A stretch of 64,000 nucleotides of DNA from Candidatus Lumbricidiphila eiseniae (GCA_002529645.1 NAEP01000028.1:155488-219487), one strand, 5' to 3'; counted from the first letter of the stretch, positions 1 through 11,523 are shown. The notes: generated from the sequence alone by a model not told the origin. Made by a program: numbers and translations.

Positions 1-1
1 C

Positions 2-496
2 GTCGACATGGCCGCTTTCTCGCAACTGGTCGACGCCCTCGGCGGTGTCACTGTTAGTGTCACCGACGCCGTTCCCATCCACGCCGATGACACGTTCACG
101 ACCGTTGCGGAGTGGATTAAAGCCGGCACTCAGAAGCTAGATGGTTACCACGCGCTGTGGTACGCCCGGTCACGCCACGGGTCCAGCGACTACGCGCGGA
201 TGCAGCGGCAGCGACAGCTCGAACAGGCAATGCTGGCCGAGTTCACCCCCCTGACGCTCCTCACCAAGTATCAGGCAATCGCGGCGGCCAGCGCTGAGCT
301 GGTAAAAACAGATATCCCGCAGTCGATGCTCGGATTCTTCGTCGATCTTGCCGGGAAAGCAAAAACTCAGAAGCTCACGGATGTTCCACTGACGCCGGAC
401 AACAACGTTGATGCAGACGAGCCCGACTACGGATACATCCGCACTCTCGTCCGCACTGCCGTGTATCCAACGCCCTCCCCGACACCCGCCGGATAG
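2..496 (+). CDS. LytR-CpsA-Psr (LCP) family protein, C-terminal part
   Basis: The frame is open from the left edge, so only the last 164 or so residues are seen. LCP proteins are membrane-anchored phosphotransferases that attach lipid-linked glycans to peptidoglycan outside the cell. The family signature is visible: LVDALGGVTV, then WYARSRHGSSDYARMQRQRQ, which holds the conserved arginines that bind the polyprenyl pyrophosphate substrate. The tail (YPTPSPTPAG) is a short Pro/Thr-rich end. The gene lies at the edge of a polysaccharide locus, which fits a role in anchoring the glycan made by the neighbours. The N-terminal membrane segment must lie upstream of the window. Family assignment is firm; the substrate is inferred. 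Confidence 0.88.
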   Translation, partial: VDMAAFSQLVDALGGVTVSVTDAVPIHADDTFTTVAEWIKAGTQKLDGYHALWYARSRHGSSDYARMQRQRQLEQAMLAEFTPLTLLTKYQAIAAASAELVKTDIPQSMLGFFVDLAGKAKTQKLTDVPLTPDNNVDADEPDYGYIRTLVRTAVYPTPSPTPAG

Positions 497-592
497 CGTC
501 GAAGATGCTCGACAAACCGGCTGGCTCGGGTCGGCCTCCCCGACGCCCACCGGGTTGTGTCGGGCCGGAGACTCGCGCGAGGCAGGGCGGGG

Positions 593-1549
593 TCAGGAAA
601 TTACTCTCTGCAGCCACCGCGGGAGCTTTCCCCGGCGGCGGACGAGCCCGTGTACCGTGCCGGTGATAACCGCGAGAATCTGCGCGAGTCGTTGCGGCCC
701 GCTGACCATCGAGACAATCATCCCACCGGTTTCGCGTTTTGCGACCGCGAGCACCCAACGGGGGCGACGGCGTGCGTTGCGAAAGACGAGATCCACGTTA
801 TTGCGGGCGATGTAGTAGCGGCGGAACGGCGAGTGGTACTGGTACGTTGCAACCTGCCCCGACCCGCGATGGCGTATCGGGATGCCAAAGGGTCTCAGTT
901 GCGCGCGACGCCCGATAGTGTGGCGTACGCTGGTGCCCGCGGCGATTGCAATCCGAAAACTGTGGTCAGTCGCGCGCAGGCAATACTCGGTGTCAACGCA
1001 ATCGATGACGAGGCGTTCGTCGAACGGCCCGACCGTCTGGTAGCACTCGCGGCTCAGAAGCATCCCGGTTTGGATCGCTTCGGGGACCAGGTACAGGCCT
1101 TCCGGGCTGCGGGCGCTGGGTAAAGCCGACGCACCGTTGACGCCGTCGACAACGACGATGCCCACGTTGGTAACCGGGTGTGCGCGTGCAAAGATACCGA
1201 GAGCGACCGTAACGTAGTCGGATGGTAGGTGGGTGTCTTGGTCGAGCGTCAGCACGTGGCTCGCACCCCCGTCAAAGGCGGCCTTCACTCCGGTGTTGAG
1301 GGCCGTGGCGATTCCACTGTTTTCGGCAAGACGAAGCACCGTGACACCGAGCGCGGCGATCGCTGCAAGCTGTTCGTCGGCGTCAACACCGGATCCGTCA
1401 TCCACAACGACGACCTGATCCACCTGGGGAATGACGTGCCCGAGTGTCGTACGCACATCTTCGGTGGGGTAAAAGGTGGGCACCACGGCGACAACCCCGG
1501 TGGCCGACGCGGAGGCCGGATCGCGCTGGGCACGCGAAGTCGAGGACAC
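593..1549 (-). CDS. Family 2 glycosyltransferase, rhamnosyltransferase-like
   Basis: A 318-residue GT-A enzyme that likely adds a sugar, possibly rhamnose, to a growing surface glycan at the inner face of the membrane. It starts with GTG at 1549. Visible motifs are VVPTFYP near residue 24, VVVDDGSG near 48, LTLDQDTHL near 100 (the metal-binding DxD equivalent) and FDERLVIDCVDTEYCLR near 178, the ED-type motif found in RfbF/RfbN-like rhamnosyltransferases. A basic C-terminal stretch (RRRGKLPRW) suggests peripheral membrane contact. It is transcribed away from the next glycosyltransferase at 1929. The acceptor is unknown. Confidence 0.85.
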   Translation of the reverse strand: MSSTSRAQRDPASASATGVVAVVPTFYPTEDVRTTLGHVIPQVDQVVVVDDGSGVDADEQLAAIAALGVTVLRLAENSGIATALNTGVKAAFDGGASHVLTLDQDTHLPSDYVTVALGIFARAHPVTNVGIVVVDGVNGASALPSARSPEGLYLVPEAIQTGMLLSRECYQTVGPFDERLVIDCVDTEYCLRATDHSFRIAIAAGTSVRHTIGRRAQLRPFGIPIRHRGSGQVATYQYHSPFRRYYIARNNVDLVFRNARRRPRWVLAVAKRETGGMIVSMVSGPQRLAQILAVITGTVHGLVRRRGKLPRWLQRVIS

Positions 1550-1928
1550 TAGAGTAGCTTACGGGTTTGCGGTTGAGCGGAGTCGACATTGCAGCGAATG
1601 AATATCCGGGTGCATGGGCTCCGGGAGAGCCCGTGGAGACACGACCGGTGATGCCACACTGGGTTGATTCGAGGCCGTGGGCACGTGTGACACCCGGCAT
1701 TGCGGAGTTCGAGCAGCGGCTCGCAACCCGTGATGCCCAGGTTGGTCAGCGGGTACGAGATCGTGAGAGGGCGGGTGAGCTCGTGTGCTCGCCCTCCGAA
1801 ACTGTGTGCCGTGAGATGCCCGCAACAGGCGCGAGCGGGTCTTTTGCCTGGCGTTCTCGACGCTTCATTCTTCGTGTCGTTCGCTACGGTTTCCGCGTCG
1901 TACGACGTGCAGTGCGAAGGGTGTCACG
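1550..1928. other. Divergent intergenic region of two glycosyltransferase genes
   Basis: About 380 bases separate the divergent genes at 1549 and 1929. I see no convincing coding sequence: the plus-strand open frame over this stretch has no recognisable domain and runs into the next gene. It holds a perfect 12-bp palindrome CGTCGTACGACG at 1896-1907, 21 bases before the downstream start. It also holds an interrupted inverted repeat with 7-bp arms (GAGGGCG/CGCCCTC) around 1770-1797. Both promoters must lie here, but neither can be placed with confidence. Confidence 0.5.
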
Positions 1929-3566
1929 ATGAACAACAGGATGTCTGCTGAGGCGAGTGCATCACCGGATTCCAGCGCGGTGGGGAGTGGGGCGGTGGTG
2001 AGCACATCGGTGGTAAGCGTGGCGGCGGAGGTGTGGATTGATGCGGACGGATACCGCGGGGATGTGGTCGCCGTTCTCAATTCTGTTCGTTCCGCGGGGT
2101 TCCCCGCGGAACGAACACTCGTCATGACCAATAACCGTGCCGGGCTTACCGCCGCCGCGGATGCTGTCTGCACGCAGTCTGGTGTGACGGTTGTGACTGC
2201 TACCGCAGCAGTGCTCAATGCGCGCCTTGCGCGCACCACGAGCGACCGAGTCATATGGGTGCGCGGGGGTGCGGTGCATCCCGATCTCATGTCCACCGTC
2301 GGCGCGTTCTGTGAGCGCTTCGATACGGTTGATGTTGTCTACGGCGACTCGGTTGAACCGAGCGGACACCCCGTGCGACGGCCCCTGTTTTCACCGCTGC
2401 GACTGCGCAGCCACGATTATCTTGGCGCGGTTGTTGTTTTCCGGGTGTCGATGTTGAAGACGGTCGGGGGATTTCGCGCAGCAGCGCGGGGTGCGTACGT
2501 GCTCGACCTCGTATTGCGGGCACAGGTGGCAGGAGACGAGGTCGAACTGCTGCCCGTGACGCTGGCAACCGCTGATCCAGCATCGAGCACCATCCACGAT
2601 GACGCGGCCGAGACCGCCGTTGTTGCGCGCCATCTGCGCAACCTCGGCAGCATCGCGACTATTGAGACGGTTCTGCCGGGTGTGCGACGGGTGCGCTACG
2701 CCATTATCGATACCCCTCTCGTGTCGATTGTGATTCCCACTCGCGGCAGTCGGGCGGTTATTGCCGGTCGAGAACGCACACTGGTTGTAGAAGCCGTGCG
2801 CGGAATCATGGAACACTCCACCTACCGCAACATCGAAATCGTTGTCGTCGCCGATGCCGATACACCCGAACCGGTTATCGAAAGTCTCGAAGAAATCTGC
2901 GGGAACTCGCTGCGGCTCGTGCTCTGGGATGCGCCGTTCAATTTCAGCGCGAAGGTCAATCGCGGTGCCGCGGTGGCATCCGGGCAGTACTTGCTCATTC
3001 TCAACGACGATGTCGAGATTGTATCCGGTGACTGGATTGACACCATGGTGGGTCTTATCCAGCAGCCGGGTGTGGGCCTGGTCGGTGCCGAACTCTTTTT
3101 CGAAGACAGCATGATTCAACACGGTGGGCAACTCTATGCCGGTGGCCAGGTCGGTCACGCGGCATTTGAATGGCCCGGTGGTGTGGATGACCCGATCTGG
3201 TCACTGCACTCGGACCGTGAGGTTTCCGGTGTGACGGCTGCGTGCCTGCTCATCGCCCGCGATCTCTTCGAGACCGTCGGTGGAATGACCAGTGAGTTGC
3301 CCGGAAACTACAACGATGTTGATCTCAATTTGAAAGTGCGCGAGACAGGGCTGGTCGCGGTGTATTCGCCGTGGGCACGGCTCTATCACTTTGAGTCGAA
3401 AACCCGCGATCCGCGCATACTCGCATCAGATACTGCGACCCTACGCGCGCGCTGGGCGAGCCGGATAGAGGTGGAAATGTACAGTCGTTCGCTGATGGTT
3501 GGGCCGAGTTCGCGGGCTGTATCGCGGTTGCCGCAGTCATCCTATAAAGCTGTGAGAGGTTGTTGA
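1929..3566 (+). CDS. Two-part family 2 glycosyltransferase
   Basis: A 545-residue protein. The C-terminal half is a clear GT2 domain: VSIVIPTRGS near residue 265, NFSAKVNRGA near 338, LILNDDVEI (DxD-type) near 354 and GNYNDVDLNLKVRETG near 462. The N-terminal 230 residues look like a second, degenerate GT-A fold (VIWVRGGAVHPDL, VDVVYGDSVEP, GGFRAAARGAYVLDLVLRA), as in large O-antigen glycosyltransferases. The ATG at 1929 has a weak upstream GAAGG. It probably extends the wall glycan. A 34-base perfect hairpin lies inside the coding sequence at 2084-2117. Confidence 0.85.
   Translation: MNNRMSAEASASPDSSAVGSGAVVSTSVVSVAAEVWIDADGYRGDVVAVLNSVRSAGFPAERTLVMTNNRAGLTAAADAVCTQSGVTVVTATAAVLNARLARTTSDRVIWVRGGAVHPDLMSTVGAFCERFDTVDVVYGDSVEPSGHPVRRPLFSPLRLRSHDYLGAVVVFRVSMLKTVGGFRAAARGAYVLDLVLRAQVAGDEVELLPVTLATADPASSTIHDDAAETAVVARHLRNLGSIATIETVLPGVRRVRYAIIDTPLVSIVIPTRGSRAVIAGRERTLVVEAVRGIMEHSTYRNIEIVVVADADTPEPVIESLEEICGNSLRLVLWDAPFNFSAKVNRGAAVASGQYLLILNDDVEIVSGDWIDTMVGLIQQPGVGLVGAELFFEDSMIQHGGQLYAGGQVGHAAFEWPGGVDDPIWSLHSDREVSGVTAACLLIARDLFETVGGMTSELPGNYNDVDLNLKVRETGLVAVYSPWARLYHFESKTRDPRILASDTATLRARWASRIEVEMYSRSLMVGPSSRAVSRLPQSSYKAVRGC
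2084..2117. repeat. Perfect 16-bp inverted repeat inside a glycosyltransferase gene
   Basis: The arm TGTTCGTTCCGCGGGG (2084-2099) is followed by a 2-base spacer and its exact complement (2102-2117). The hairpin is coding: it encodes part of the linker around residues 52-63 (VRSAGFPAERT). A stem of this length and GC content would be very stable in mRNA. No T-tract follows, so it is not an ordinary intrinsic terminator. Confidence 0.9.
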
Positions 3567-3727
3567 GGGCTGGTCTTCCTGATCGCCCGCAGACCATCGC
3601 CGCGCGGGACTGTGATGCTCAGGCCAGGGTCCACCCACTGAAGCGGTCCTCGCGTCCGCCGCATCGGGCGGGTTCGTCGGTGTGTCCCAGCTTCCGGTCC
3701 TTCAACGGGCATTCACCTAACAGGGTG

Positions 3728-4578
3728 TTACTGGGCGAGGATGCCCCGCGCCGCAGCATCCTCAATGGCAGCCTGCCAACTGCGTGCGGCGGGCAGTCCC
3801 GCGGCGAGCCACGCGCCGTGACTGAGCACCGAGTAGTGTGGGCGCGGTGCCGGACGGGCACTGGCGTCGGTTGATGCGGGTGAAATGAGCTCGGGATCCG
3901 CGCCGTGTGCGGCGAGGACAGCGCGACCAAAGTCATACCACGTCGTCTCGCCTGTGTTCGTTGCGTGATAAATGCCCGGTGCCGGGCGGGCATCAACGAG
4001 TGCGACAAGCTGTGCGGCAAGATCGGCGGCGAGCGTTGGTTGGCCGACCTGATCGTTAACCACCGTCCACGGCTGTCCCTGTGCCGCGAGGGCGAGCATG
4101 GTACGCGCAAAGTTGCGGCCGTGTTCGCCGTACACCCACGCGGTGCGCACAATGTACGTGCCGTCAGGATGCTCCGCACGAGCGAGCTTTTCACCGGCTT
4201 CTTTTGTCCGTCCGTATGCCGACAGTGGTCTCGTGGTGTCGGTTTCCCGGTAGGGGGAGGTTCCTTTCCCATCAAACACGTAATCGGTGGACGGCTGCAC
4301 AAACAGTGCTCTGGTCGCCGCTGCCGCCCGTGCCAGGTTCGCGGTGCCGATCGCGTTCACCGCGTACGCCTCATTTTCGTGGGACTCTGCAAGATCAACG
4401 GCTGTGTATGCTGCGCAGTTGATGACCACATCGTGACCGTGTACCGCATCGGCTACCTGGTGGCTGTCGGTGATGTCTATGAGGGAGTGACTGAGTGCGG
4501 TGACGCAGCGGTCGCCGAGAGCACGGACGATGTCGCGTCCGAGCATTCCGGATGCTCCGGTGACAAGGTAACGCACCA

Positions 4579-4579
<1 letters not shown>
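3728..4579 (-). CDS. rmlD: dTDP-4-dehydrorhamnose reductase
   Basis: The last step of dTDP-L-rhamnose synthesis: NADPH-dependent reduction of dTDP-4-dehydro-L-rhamnose in the cytoplasm. The protein has 283 residues from the ATG at 4579, beginning MVRYLVTGASGMLGRDIV with the Rossmann GxxGxxG motif. The SDR catalytic pair is in YGRTKEAGE near residue 125. The substrate-binding region (TAWVYGEHGRNFA, NDQVGQPT) is present. The open frame extends 26 codons further upstream, but that part overlaps rmlB and is not homologous. The start overlaps the rmlB stop by one base (TGATG), so the two are translationally coupled. Confidence 0.95.
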
Positions 4580-6291
<1,712 letters not shown>

Positions 6292-6293
6292 GT

Positions 6294-7157
6294 ATGCGCG
6301 GAATTATTCTTGCCGGTGGTTCCGGCACGCGATTGTGGCCGATCACCAAGGGCATTTCGAAGCAACTCATGCCCATCTACGACAAGCCAATGATCTATTA
6401 CCCGCTATCGACACTCATGATGGCGGGTATCCGCGATATCCTTGTTATTACGACGCCCGAATATCAGGGACAGTTTCGCGCACTGCTGGGAGATGGCTCG
6501 GCCCTGGGTTTGCGACTCGAATACGCCGTGCAGCCCAGTCCTGACGGACTGGCTCAGGCGTTTATTATTGGCGAAGAATTCATCGGTGACTCATCCGTCG
6601 CGCTCGTGCTCGGCGATAATATTTTCCACGGCACCGGGCTGGGGTCTTCGCTGCGCGGGCACGCCGACCTTACCGGTGCCCGGATCTTTGCCTATCAGGT
6701 GAGTGATCCCAGCGCGTACGGCGTTGTCGAGTTTGACGAGAACAATACGGCAATCTCTATTGAGGAAAAACCAGCTGCTCCGAAAAGCAGGTTTGCCGTA
6801 CCTGGACTCTATTTCTATGACAATAGCGTCGTCGAGATCGCCAAGTCGATAACCCCGAGTGCGCGTGGCGAACTGGAAATCTCGACCGTTAACGAGTGCT
6901 ATCTCAAGCGCGGCGACCTGCGGGTGCAGGTGCTTGAGCGCGGCACAGCCTGGCTTGACACCGGCACCTTTGAGTCAATGATGCAGGCCTCCGAGTATGT
7001 GCGGGTTATTGAAGACCGCCAGGGTTTTAAGATTGGCTGCATTGAAGAGATTGCGTGGCGAGCCGGGTGGATTACCGCCGAACAGCTGCGGGAGCTGGCT
7101 GAACCGCTCGTAAAGAGCGGCTACGGCGATTACCTGCGGCGATTGGTTCAGGAGTAG
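6294..7157 (+). CDS. rmlA: Glucose-1-phosphate thymidylyltransferase
   Basis: Makes dTDP-glucose from dTTP and glucose 1-phosphate, the entry and feedback-controlled step of the rhamnose pathway. The 287-residue protein starts [16 protein letters not shown] with the nucleotide-binding loop, followed by [17 protein letters not shown] (phosphate-binding Lys), VLGDNIFHG near residue 107 (metal-binding Asp), EEKP near 158 and DTGTFESM near 222. The ATG is 2 bases after the rmlC stop. With rmlB and rmlD it completes the four-enzyme route within 3.5 kb. Confidence 0.97.
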   Translation: MRGIILAGGSGTRLWPITKGISKQLMPIYDKPMIYYPLSTLMMAGIRDILVITTPEYQGQFRALLGDGSALGLRLEYAVQPSPDGLAQAFIIGEEFIGDSSVALVLGDNIFHGTGLGSSLRGHADLTGARIFAYQVSDPSAYGVVEFDENNTAISIEEKPAAPKSRFAVPGLYFYDNSVVEIAKSITPSARGELEISTVNECYLKRGDLRVQVLERGTAWLDTGTFESMMQASEYVRVIEDRQGFKIGCIEEIAWRAGWITAEQLRELAEPLVKSGYGDYLRRLVQE

Positions 7158-7195
7158 TTGCAGCGCAGTGAATGTCGCGCGGGCGGGGCATCCTG

Positions 7196-8056
7196 TCACG
7201 AGTGTCGCCGTGCCATCCGCCGGGAAATGAGCGCAAAGCGCGCGTTCAGCCCCCAGCGCAGCGCCATCCGCACCGGGGCAAGCCACCAACCGTGGTAACG
7301 CTTGCTGAGGTAGCGATAAGCGCTCTCGTGGTGTACCCGCAGCATCGTGATCGATTCGGTCGTCGTGGAATGAGCACCTCTGTGAACGACCTCGCCGCGC
7401 GGGTCGAACAGGCACACCCACCCGGCCTTACCCAGTCGATAGCCCAGATCTACATCTTCGAAGTACATGAAGTACCCGTCATCAAAGCCATCCACCGCGT
7501 CGAACGCGGTTCTGTTGATGAGCAGGCAGCAGCCGGAGAGCCATCCGCTCGGGTGTCGCGCCGTGTCATCCGTGGCGTGGTAGGCGCGACTCCACGGGTT
7601 GCTCGGCCACACCTTGCCGAACAGGGCGTGGCCGATTCCGTTGGACAGGGTTGGCAGGTTCCGGGCGGACGGGTACGAGACACCGTCCGGCGTCAGCACT
7701 CGTGGTCCAACTGCCGCCACGCGCGGTGATTCGGTCAGGGTTGTTATCAGGTGTGCCAGTGCCCCGGGTCGCAGTCTCACGTCGGGGTTTGAGACGAGAA
7801 TGTGTCGAAAATTGGTGGGTATCTGTGCGATTACGCGATTGAGCGCACCACCGTAGCCGTAGTTTTCGGGCATTTCCAGGAGGGTTGCCCCCTGGGCTGC
7901 CACAAGAGTGCGCAGGGTGCCCCGATCAATGGAGCCATTGTCAGCGACCCAGACACGGTCTCCTGGCCGCAACTCCAAGCCCACCGAGGTAAGAAATTCT
8001 TCGATCTCGGCATTGGAATTGTAGGTGACGGTGACAACCGCGAGATGCCCGCTCAC
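7196..8056 (-). CDS. Family 2 glycosyltransferase, WbbL-type rhamnosyltransferase
   Basis: A 286-residue GT2 enzyme with the features of WbbL-like L-rhamnosyltransferases, which in actinobacteria add rhamnose to lipid-linked GlcNAc and so start the wall-glycan linker. Motifs are VTVTYNS at residues 7-13, VADNGSID near 38, SNPDVRL near 89 (DxD equivalent), GCCLLINRTAFDAVDGFDD near 175 and MYFEDVDLGYRL near 197. It starts with GTG and has no strong ribosome-binding site close by. Its position next to the rml genes supports use of dTDP-rhamnose. The exact acceptor is inferred. Confidence 0.87.
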   Translation of the reverse strand: MSGHLAVVTVTYNSNAEIEEFLTSVGLELRPGDRVWVADNGSIDRGTLRTLVAAQGATLLEMPENYGYGGALNRVIAQIPTNFRHILVSNPDVRLRPGALAHLITTLTESPRVAAVGPRVLTPDGVSYPSARNLPTLSNGIGHALFGKVWPSNPWSRAYHATDDTARHPSGWLSGCCLLINRTAFDAVDGFDDGYFMYFEDVDLGYRLGKAGWVCLFDPRGEVVHRGAHSTTTESITMLRVHHESAYRYLSKRYHGWWLAPVRMALRWGLNARFALISRRMARRHS

Positions 8057-8300
8057 CTGCTGCTGAGGCTGAATGACGATGACCTTTCTCCTTCACACGC
8101 CGATTCGCGTGAGCGGGTCGTTTTCTGCTCCCAGGATAGCCGAGTGCCGCACGCTCCCGCGTCGGACGTGCGCGCCCGAGCTAAGTCGGTCGGAAAGTGC
8201 AGATTTCCGCCGTCTCGGTGGACTCAAGCGTGCCTCAGGGCAGACGAGCGAGATTGACCGGGGGTTCGGGTGTGCTTCACAGCGACGGGGTGTGAGTGCC

Positions 8301-9515
8301 TTACCCGGCGGCAATCGGTCGCGGTGGTTGAATATTCTCGAAGCTGCTACCGAACGTCATGATTCCACCAGATTCGATGGGGGTGCCCGTGAGGACATCG
8401 ATTCGGATCGCTCGTTGTAGGGCATCGTAGACGTGGGTGCCGGTTCTGTCTTGGATGGAGAAGGACACATCGAAGGTGCCCGGTCGCAGGGGCAGGCTGG
8501 GAATTCGCACGTCAATGCTGCCGGTGCCCGGTTTAATGCTGGAGACAACATACCCAGCGTCACGGGAATGGTGACCCCACACGAAGACCCCCTCCCTGCT
8601 GTCCAGGGATGTCCCAAATATCGGCCGCTCGATCTCAATTTCTGACTGGTAGTGCGCGCGTATTGTCACCTCATCGCCCGTGTGACAGGTGCGGGTGTCG
8701 ACTCCGTCGACGATCCACTCGAGCTTCGTGACGTAGCTCTCGCCGCTGCCGAACCGAACACCACCGGATTCGACTTTCCGGGCACGGTGTTCCTTGTTTG
8801 CGTAGGCATCGACGATTCCCATCGCGTCACCGGTTTCGATCACTCGCCCGTTCTGTAACCAGGCGACCTCATCACAAAATGTTCGCATGAGATCGTGTGC
8901 GTGACTCACCACGACGACGGTGCGACCATCCGCTTTTAGCTCGGAGAATTTCTCGGTGCATTTTTCCTGGAATTGCATATCACCGACGGCGAGTACCTCA
9001 TCGACGAGCAGGATATCTGGCTCCACGTGAATAGCCACGGCAAAACCCAAGCGCACGTACATGCCACTCGAGTAGTTCTTTACCGGCTGGTCGATAAAGC
9101 GCTCAACGCCACTGAAGTCGATAATGGCGTCAAATTTGCGATCAATTTCTTTTTTTGACATACCGAGGATAGCACCGTTGAGGTACACGTTTTCGCGACC
9201 CGTGAGGTTGGGGTGAAAACCGGAACCGACCTCTAGCATTGCGGCGAGCCTGCCGTCCACGGTAATTTTTCCGCTGTTGGGGGTGAGAATTCGGGCAATG
9301 CACTTGAGGAGGGTTGACTTGCCCGAGCCATTGTGGCCGAGCAATCCAAAAGTGATTCCGCGTGGAATTTCTAACGAGACATCGTCCACGGCAACAAACT
9401 CTTCGAATTTGTTTCGACCACGAGCGATAATAGCGGACTTCAGAGACTGGTTACGGTCGGTGTAGACACGGAAGGTTTTTGTCACGTTCTCGACGCGAAC
9501 GGCAAAGTCGGACAT
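8301..9515 (-). CDS. Polysaccharide ABC transporter ATP-binding protein (Wzt/TagH type)
   Basis: The ATPase of an ABC-2 exporter that moves a finished lipid-linked glycan out across the membrane. From the ATG at 9515 (MSDFAVRVENV) it has 404 residues. The ABC domain covers about 1-245: GHNGSGKST (Walker A), NYSSGMYVRLGFA (signature region) and ILLVDEVLAVGD (Walker B). The C-terminal 150 residues form an extra beta-rich domain like the glycan-binding domain of Wzt (FGSGESYVTKLEW, GTFDVSFSIQDR). The start overlaps the permease stop as TGATG. The extra domain suggests that the exporter recognises a terminal modification of its glycan. Confidence 0.92.
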   Translation of the reverse strand: MSDFAVRVENVTKTFRVYTDRNQSLKSAIIARGRNKFEEFVAVDDVSLEIPRGITFGLLGHNGSGKSTLLKCIARILTPNSGKITVDGRLAAMLEVGSGFHPNLTGRENVYLNGAILGMSKKEIDRKFDAIIDFSGVERFIDQPVKNYSSGMYVRLGFAVAIHVEPDILLVDEVLAVGDMQFQEKCTEKFSELKADGRTVVVVSHAHDLMRTFCDEVAWLQNGRVIETGDAMGIVDAYANKEHRARKVESGGVRFGSGESYVTKLEWIVDGVDTRTCHTGDEVTIRAHYQSEIEIERPIFGTSLDSREGVFVWGHHSRDAGYVVSSIKPGTGSIDVRIPSLPLRPGTFDVSFSIQDRTGTHVYDALQRAIRIDVLTGTPIESGGIMTFGSSFENIQPPRPIAAG

Positions 9516-10375
9516 CAGAGTTCCTCCACAATTCGTGCCTGTTTGGCACGGAATACGAGGGTTCCAATGGTAAGACTGCCGCACGCCCACAGTGTGGTCA
9601 TGAGCCAGATGTCCCAGTTGGGCAGCGCAAAATCATAGATCAGCGCACGGAACGCTTCGATGAACTGTTCAGCGGGGTTGGCGCGGAAGACAGCGAGGAG
9701 AGGGATCGGTTGACCGTTGATCGAGATGCCGTCTTGAAACAGCCGAGTGGATGCCGATGCGACGAGTGTCACCGGGAATACCACCCCGGAGGCATACATC
9801 CAGACCTGACTGAACAGCCCCCACAGGTGTTCAATATCCCGAAACCAAATAACGACGATCGACAGCGTCAGTGCGACACCCGTGCAGAACACCGCAAGCA
9901 GGATAATGAAGACAACGAGGACAGGGATCATAAGAAATATCTTGGGGCCGACGATGGCTGCCACAATGACCATGATCACAGAGAGCTCTGTCAGGAAGGT
10001 TGCCGCTTTGGCAATAACCGCGGAGACGACAAGCACAACCCGAGGGAAATGCACCTTAGTCAGCAGTCCAGCATTCCCAAGAAGTGCCGACATGCCGGCT
10101 GCAATAGAGCTGGAAAGGAACGTCCACGTGACGAGTCCAACCGCGATCCAGAGAGAGAAAAAGTGCAACTTGGAATTGATTCCGGGCGGTGCCTGTCCCG
10201 CCAGAATTAACCCAAAGACGAGGCTGTACGTTGCAATTGTGACGAGCGGGTTGACGAGGGACCACAACCGACCGAGCGCGGTTCGGTTGTACTGCGCCCG
10301 AACCTCGCGTAGTGCCAGCGTCCACGTCAGCGTTATCGCGCCGCGTACCTCAGCGGAGAAGGGGGGGTTCACCAT
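9515..10375 (-). CDS. Polysaccharide ABC-2 type transporter permease (Wzm/TagG type)
   Basis: A 286-residue integral membrane protein with about six transmembrane segments, partner of the ATPase that follows. Typical features are the N-terminal amphipathic region TLALREVRAQYNRTALGRLWSL before the first segment and the C-terminal NPAEQFIEAFRALIYD loop, both conserved in Wzm and TagG. ATPase and permease are coupled by a one-base overlap. Together they form a complete exporter beside the flippase-like gene at 15798, so the locus may serve two glycans or use one system for a different component. Confidence 0.92.
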   Translation of the reverse strand: MVNPPFSAEVRGAITLTWTLALREVRAQYNRTALGRLWSLVNPLVTIATYSLVFGLILAGQAPPGINSKLHFFSLWIAVGLVTWTFLSSSIAAGMSALLGNAGLLTKVHFPRVVLVVSAVIAKAATFLTELSVIMVIVAAIVGPKIFLMIPVLVVFIILLAVFCTGVALTLSIVVIWFRDIEHLWGLFSQVWMYASGVVFPVTLVASASTRLFQDGISINGQPIPLLAVFRANPAEQFIEAFRALIYDFALPNWDIWLMTTLWACGSLTIGTLVFRAKQARIVEEL

Positions 10376-10443
10376 CGCATGATACCGATCTGAAGGAGGG
10401 GTGGGTCGGGATGCTGTGGCAACGACCTACCGCGGTGGTCGAG

Positions 10444-11523
10444 TCATACACGGTGTCGTGGGGGATCGGTGGCGTCCGGGTCAACACCACCAAATAGCTT
10501 GCTTGTAAGCTGTCGAGTGGCGTGACCAATGCGACGAATCGGCGACCGGGCGCGTTCCTCTCGAATGCGGTCAAGGAGGTCAAGGTTCTGATCCAACCTG
10601 TTGAGCAACTGATCGATGCGGGCGATCTGTTCGCCCAACCGGCTGCCATAACGGTGGTCGTCGCCCTGTTCGAGACGGTCCGCGACGATGTTCAGGCGTT
10701 GCCACACTGTCGTGTCGAGATTTTTCACAAGACCGGCAATAAACGCGAGGTAGCCAACCGGGTCGCCCGTCTCAAGCGCTCTCTTGAGGTAGGTTTCGCG
10801 GATAACCTGCTCCGCCTGCAGGTGCTCGTGTGCGGCCGCGAAGACGCTGTTGCCGAGCGGACCATCCTCACTGTGTCGATGGTGCCAGAATGCTCGCGGT
10901 GGACCGTCAACGAACCCAACCGTGTGTGCACGTAACAGCCGCAACATAAAGTCCCAGTCGGCGTTGGCGGTCTTCGATCCATCCCAGCCACCGACCGATA
11001 GGTAGGCGTCGCGGCGAACGAGCATGGAACTTGGTGGAACGTAATTGGTGTGCAGAATATCGCTGAGGGTGACTTCGTATGAACTCGGCTTCAGCATCTC
11101 GCGCCCGATCTCAACGATGGTATCGGCATCAACTTTTTCGGTCACAACCTCGGTACGCACGGCAACAGCACCGTCTGAGTGAGTTCGGAGCCAGGACACC
11201 GTGACCTCGAGGTAATCGTTGGCCCAGGAGTCATCATCGTCCAGAATGGCAATAAATTCCGACGTTGAGCCGGCAATACCGACGGTCGCGGCCCGCTCGC
11301 GCCCGACCGACTCGGGGTTGTGGATGACCGACACCTGCGAGAGATCCGGGTGTGTGGCAACCAGCGCGTCGACTGCCGCCGGATCACCGCCGTCGTTGAC
11401 GATAACGAGGTGGTAGTCGCGGAAGGTTTGCCGTGCCACCGAGTCGAGCGCTCGTCGCAGTAGCAGCGCGCGATCACGAGTCCTGGTGATGATGGCAACA
11501 CTGGTTGCGTTCTTCGAACTCAT
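10444..11523 (-). CDS. Family 2 glycosyltransferase with C-terminal coiled region
   Basis: A 359-residue protein from the ATG at 11523 (MSSKNATSVAIITRTRDR). The GT2 domain spans about residues 8-240: AIITRTRDRALLLRRALDS, VNDGGDPAAVDA, AILDDDDSW (DxD) near 93 and GWDGSKTANADWDFMLRLL near 182. The last 100 residues are helical and charged (RIDQLLNRLDQNLDLLDRIREERARSPIRR) and may form a coiled coil. It lies just upstream of the Wzm gene on the same strand. The substrate is unknown. Confidence 0.82.
   Translation of the reverse strand: MSSKNATSVAIITRTRDRALLLRRALDSVARQTFRDYHLVIVNDGGDPAAVDALVATHPDLSQVSVIHNPESVGRERAATVGIAGSTSEFIAILDDDDSWANDYLEVTVSWLRTHSDGAVAVRTEVVTEKVDADTIVEIGREMLKPSSYEVTLSDILHTNYVPPSSMLVRRDAYLSVGGWDGSKTANADWDFMLRLLRAHTVGFVDGPPRAFWHHRHSEDGPLGNSVFAAAHEHLQAEQVIRETYLKRALETGDPVGYLAFIAGLVKNLDTTVWQRLNIVADRLEQGDDHRYGSRLGEQIARIDQLLNRLDQNLDLLDRIREERARSPIRRIGHATRQLTSKLFGGVDPDATDPPRHRV

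Noticed and set aside
1567..1932. Possible small gene before the glycosyltransferase at 1929
   Set aside because: No domain, no good ribosome-binding site, Arg-rich tail overlapping the next start; more likely a regulatory gap.
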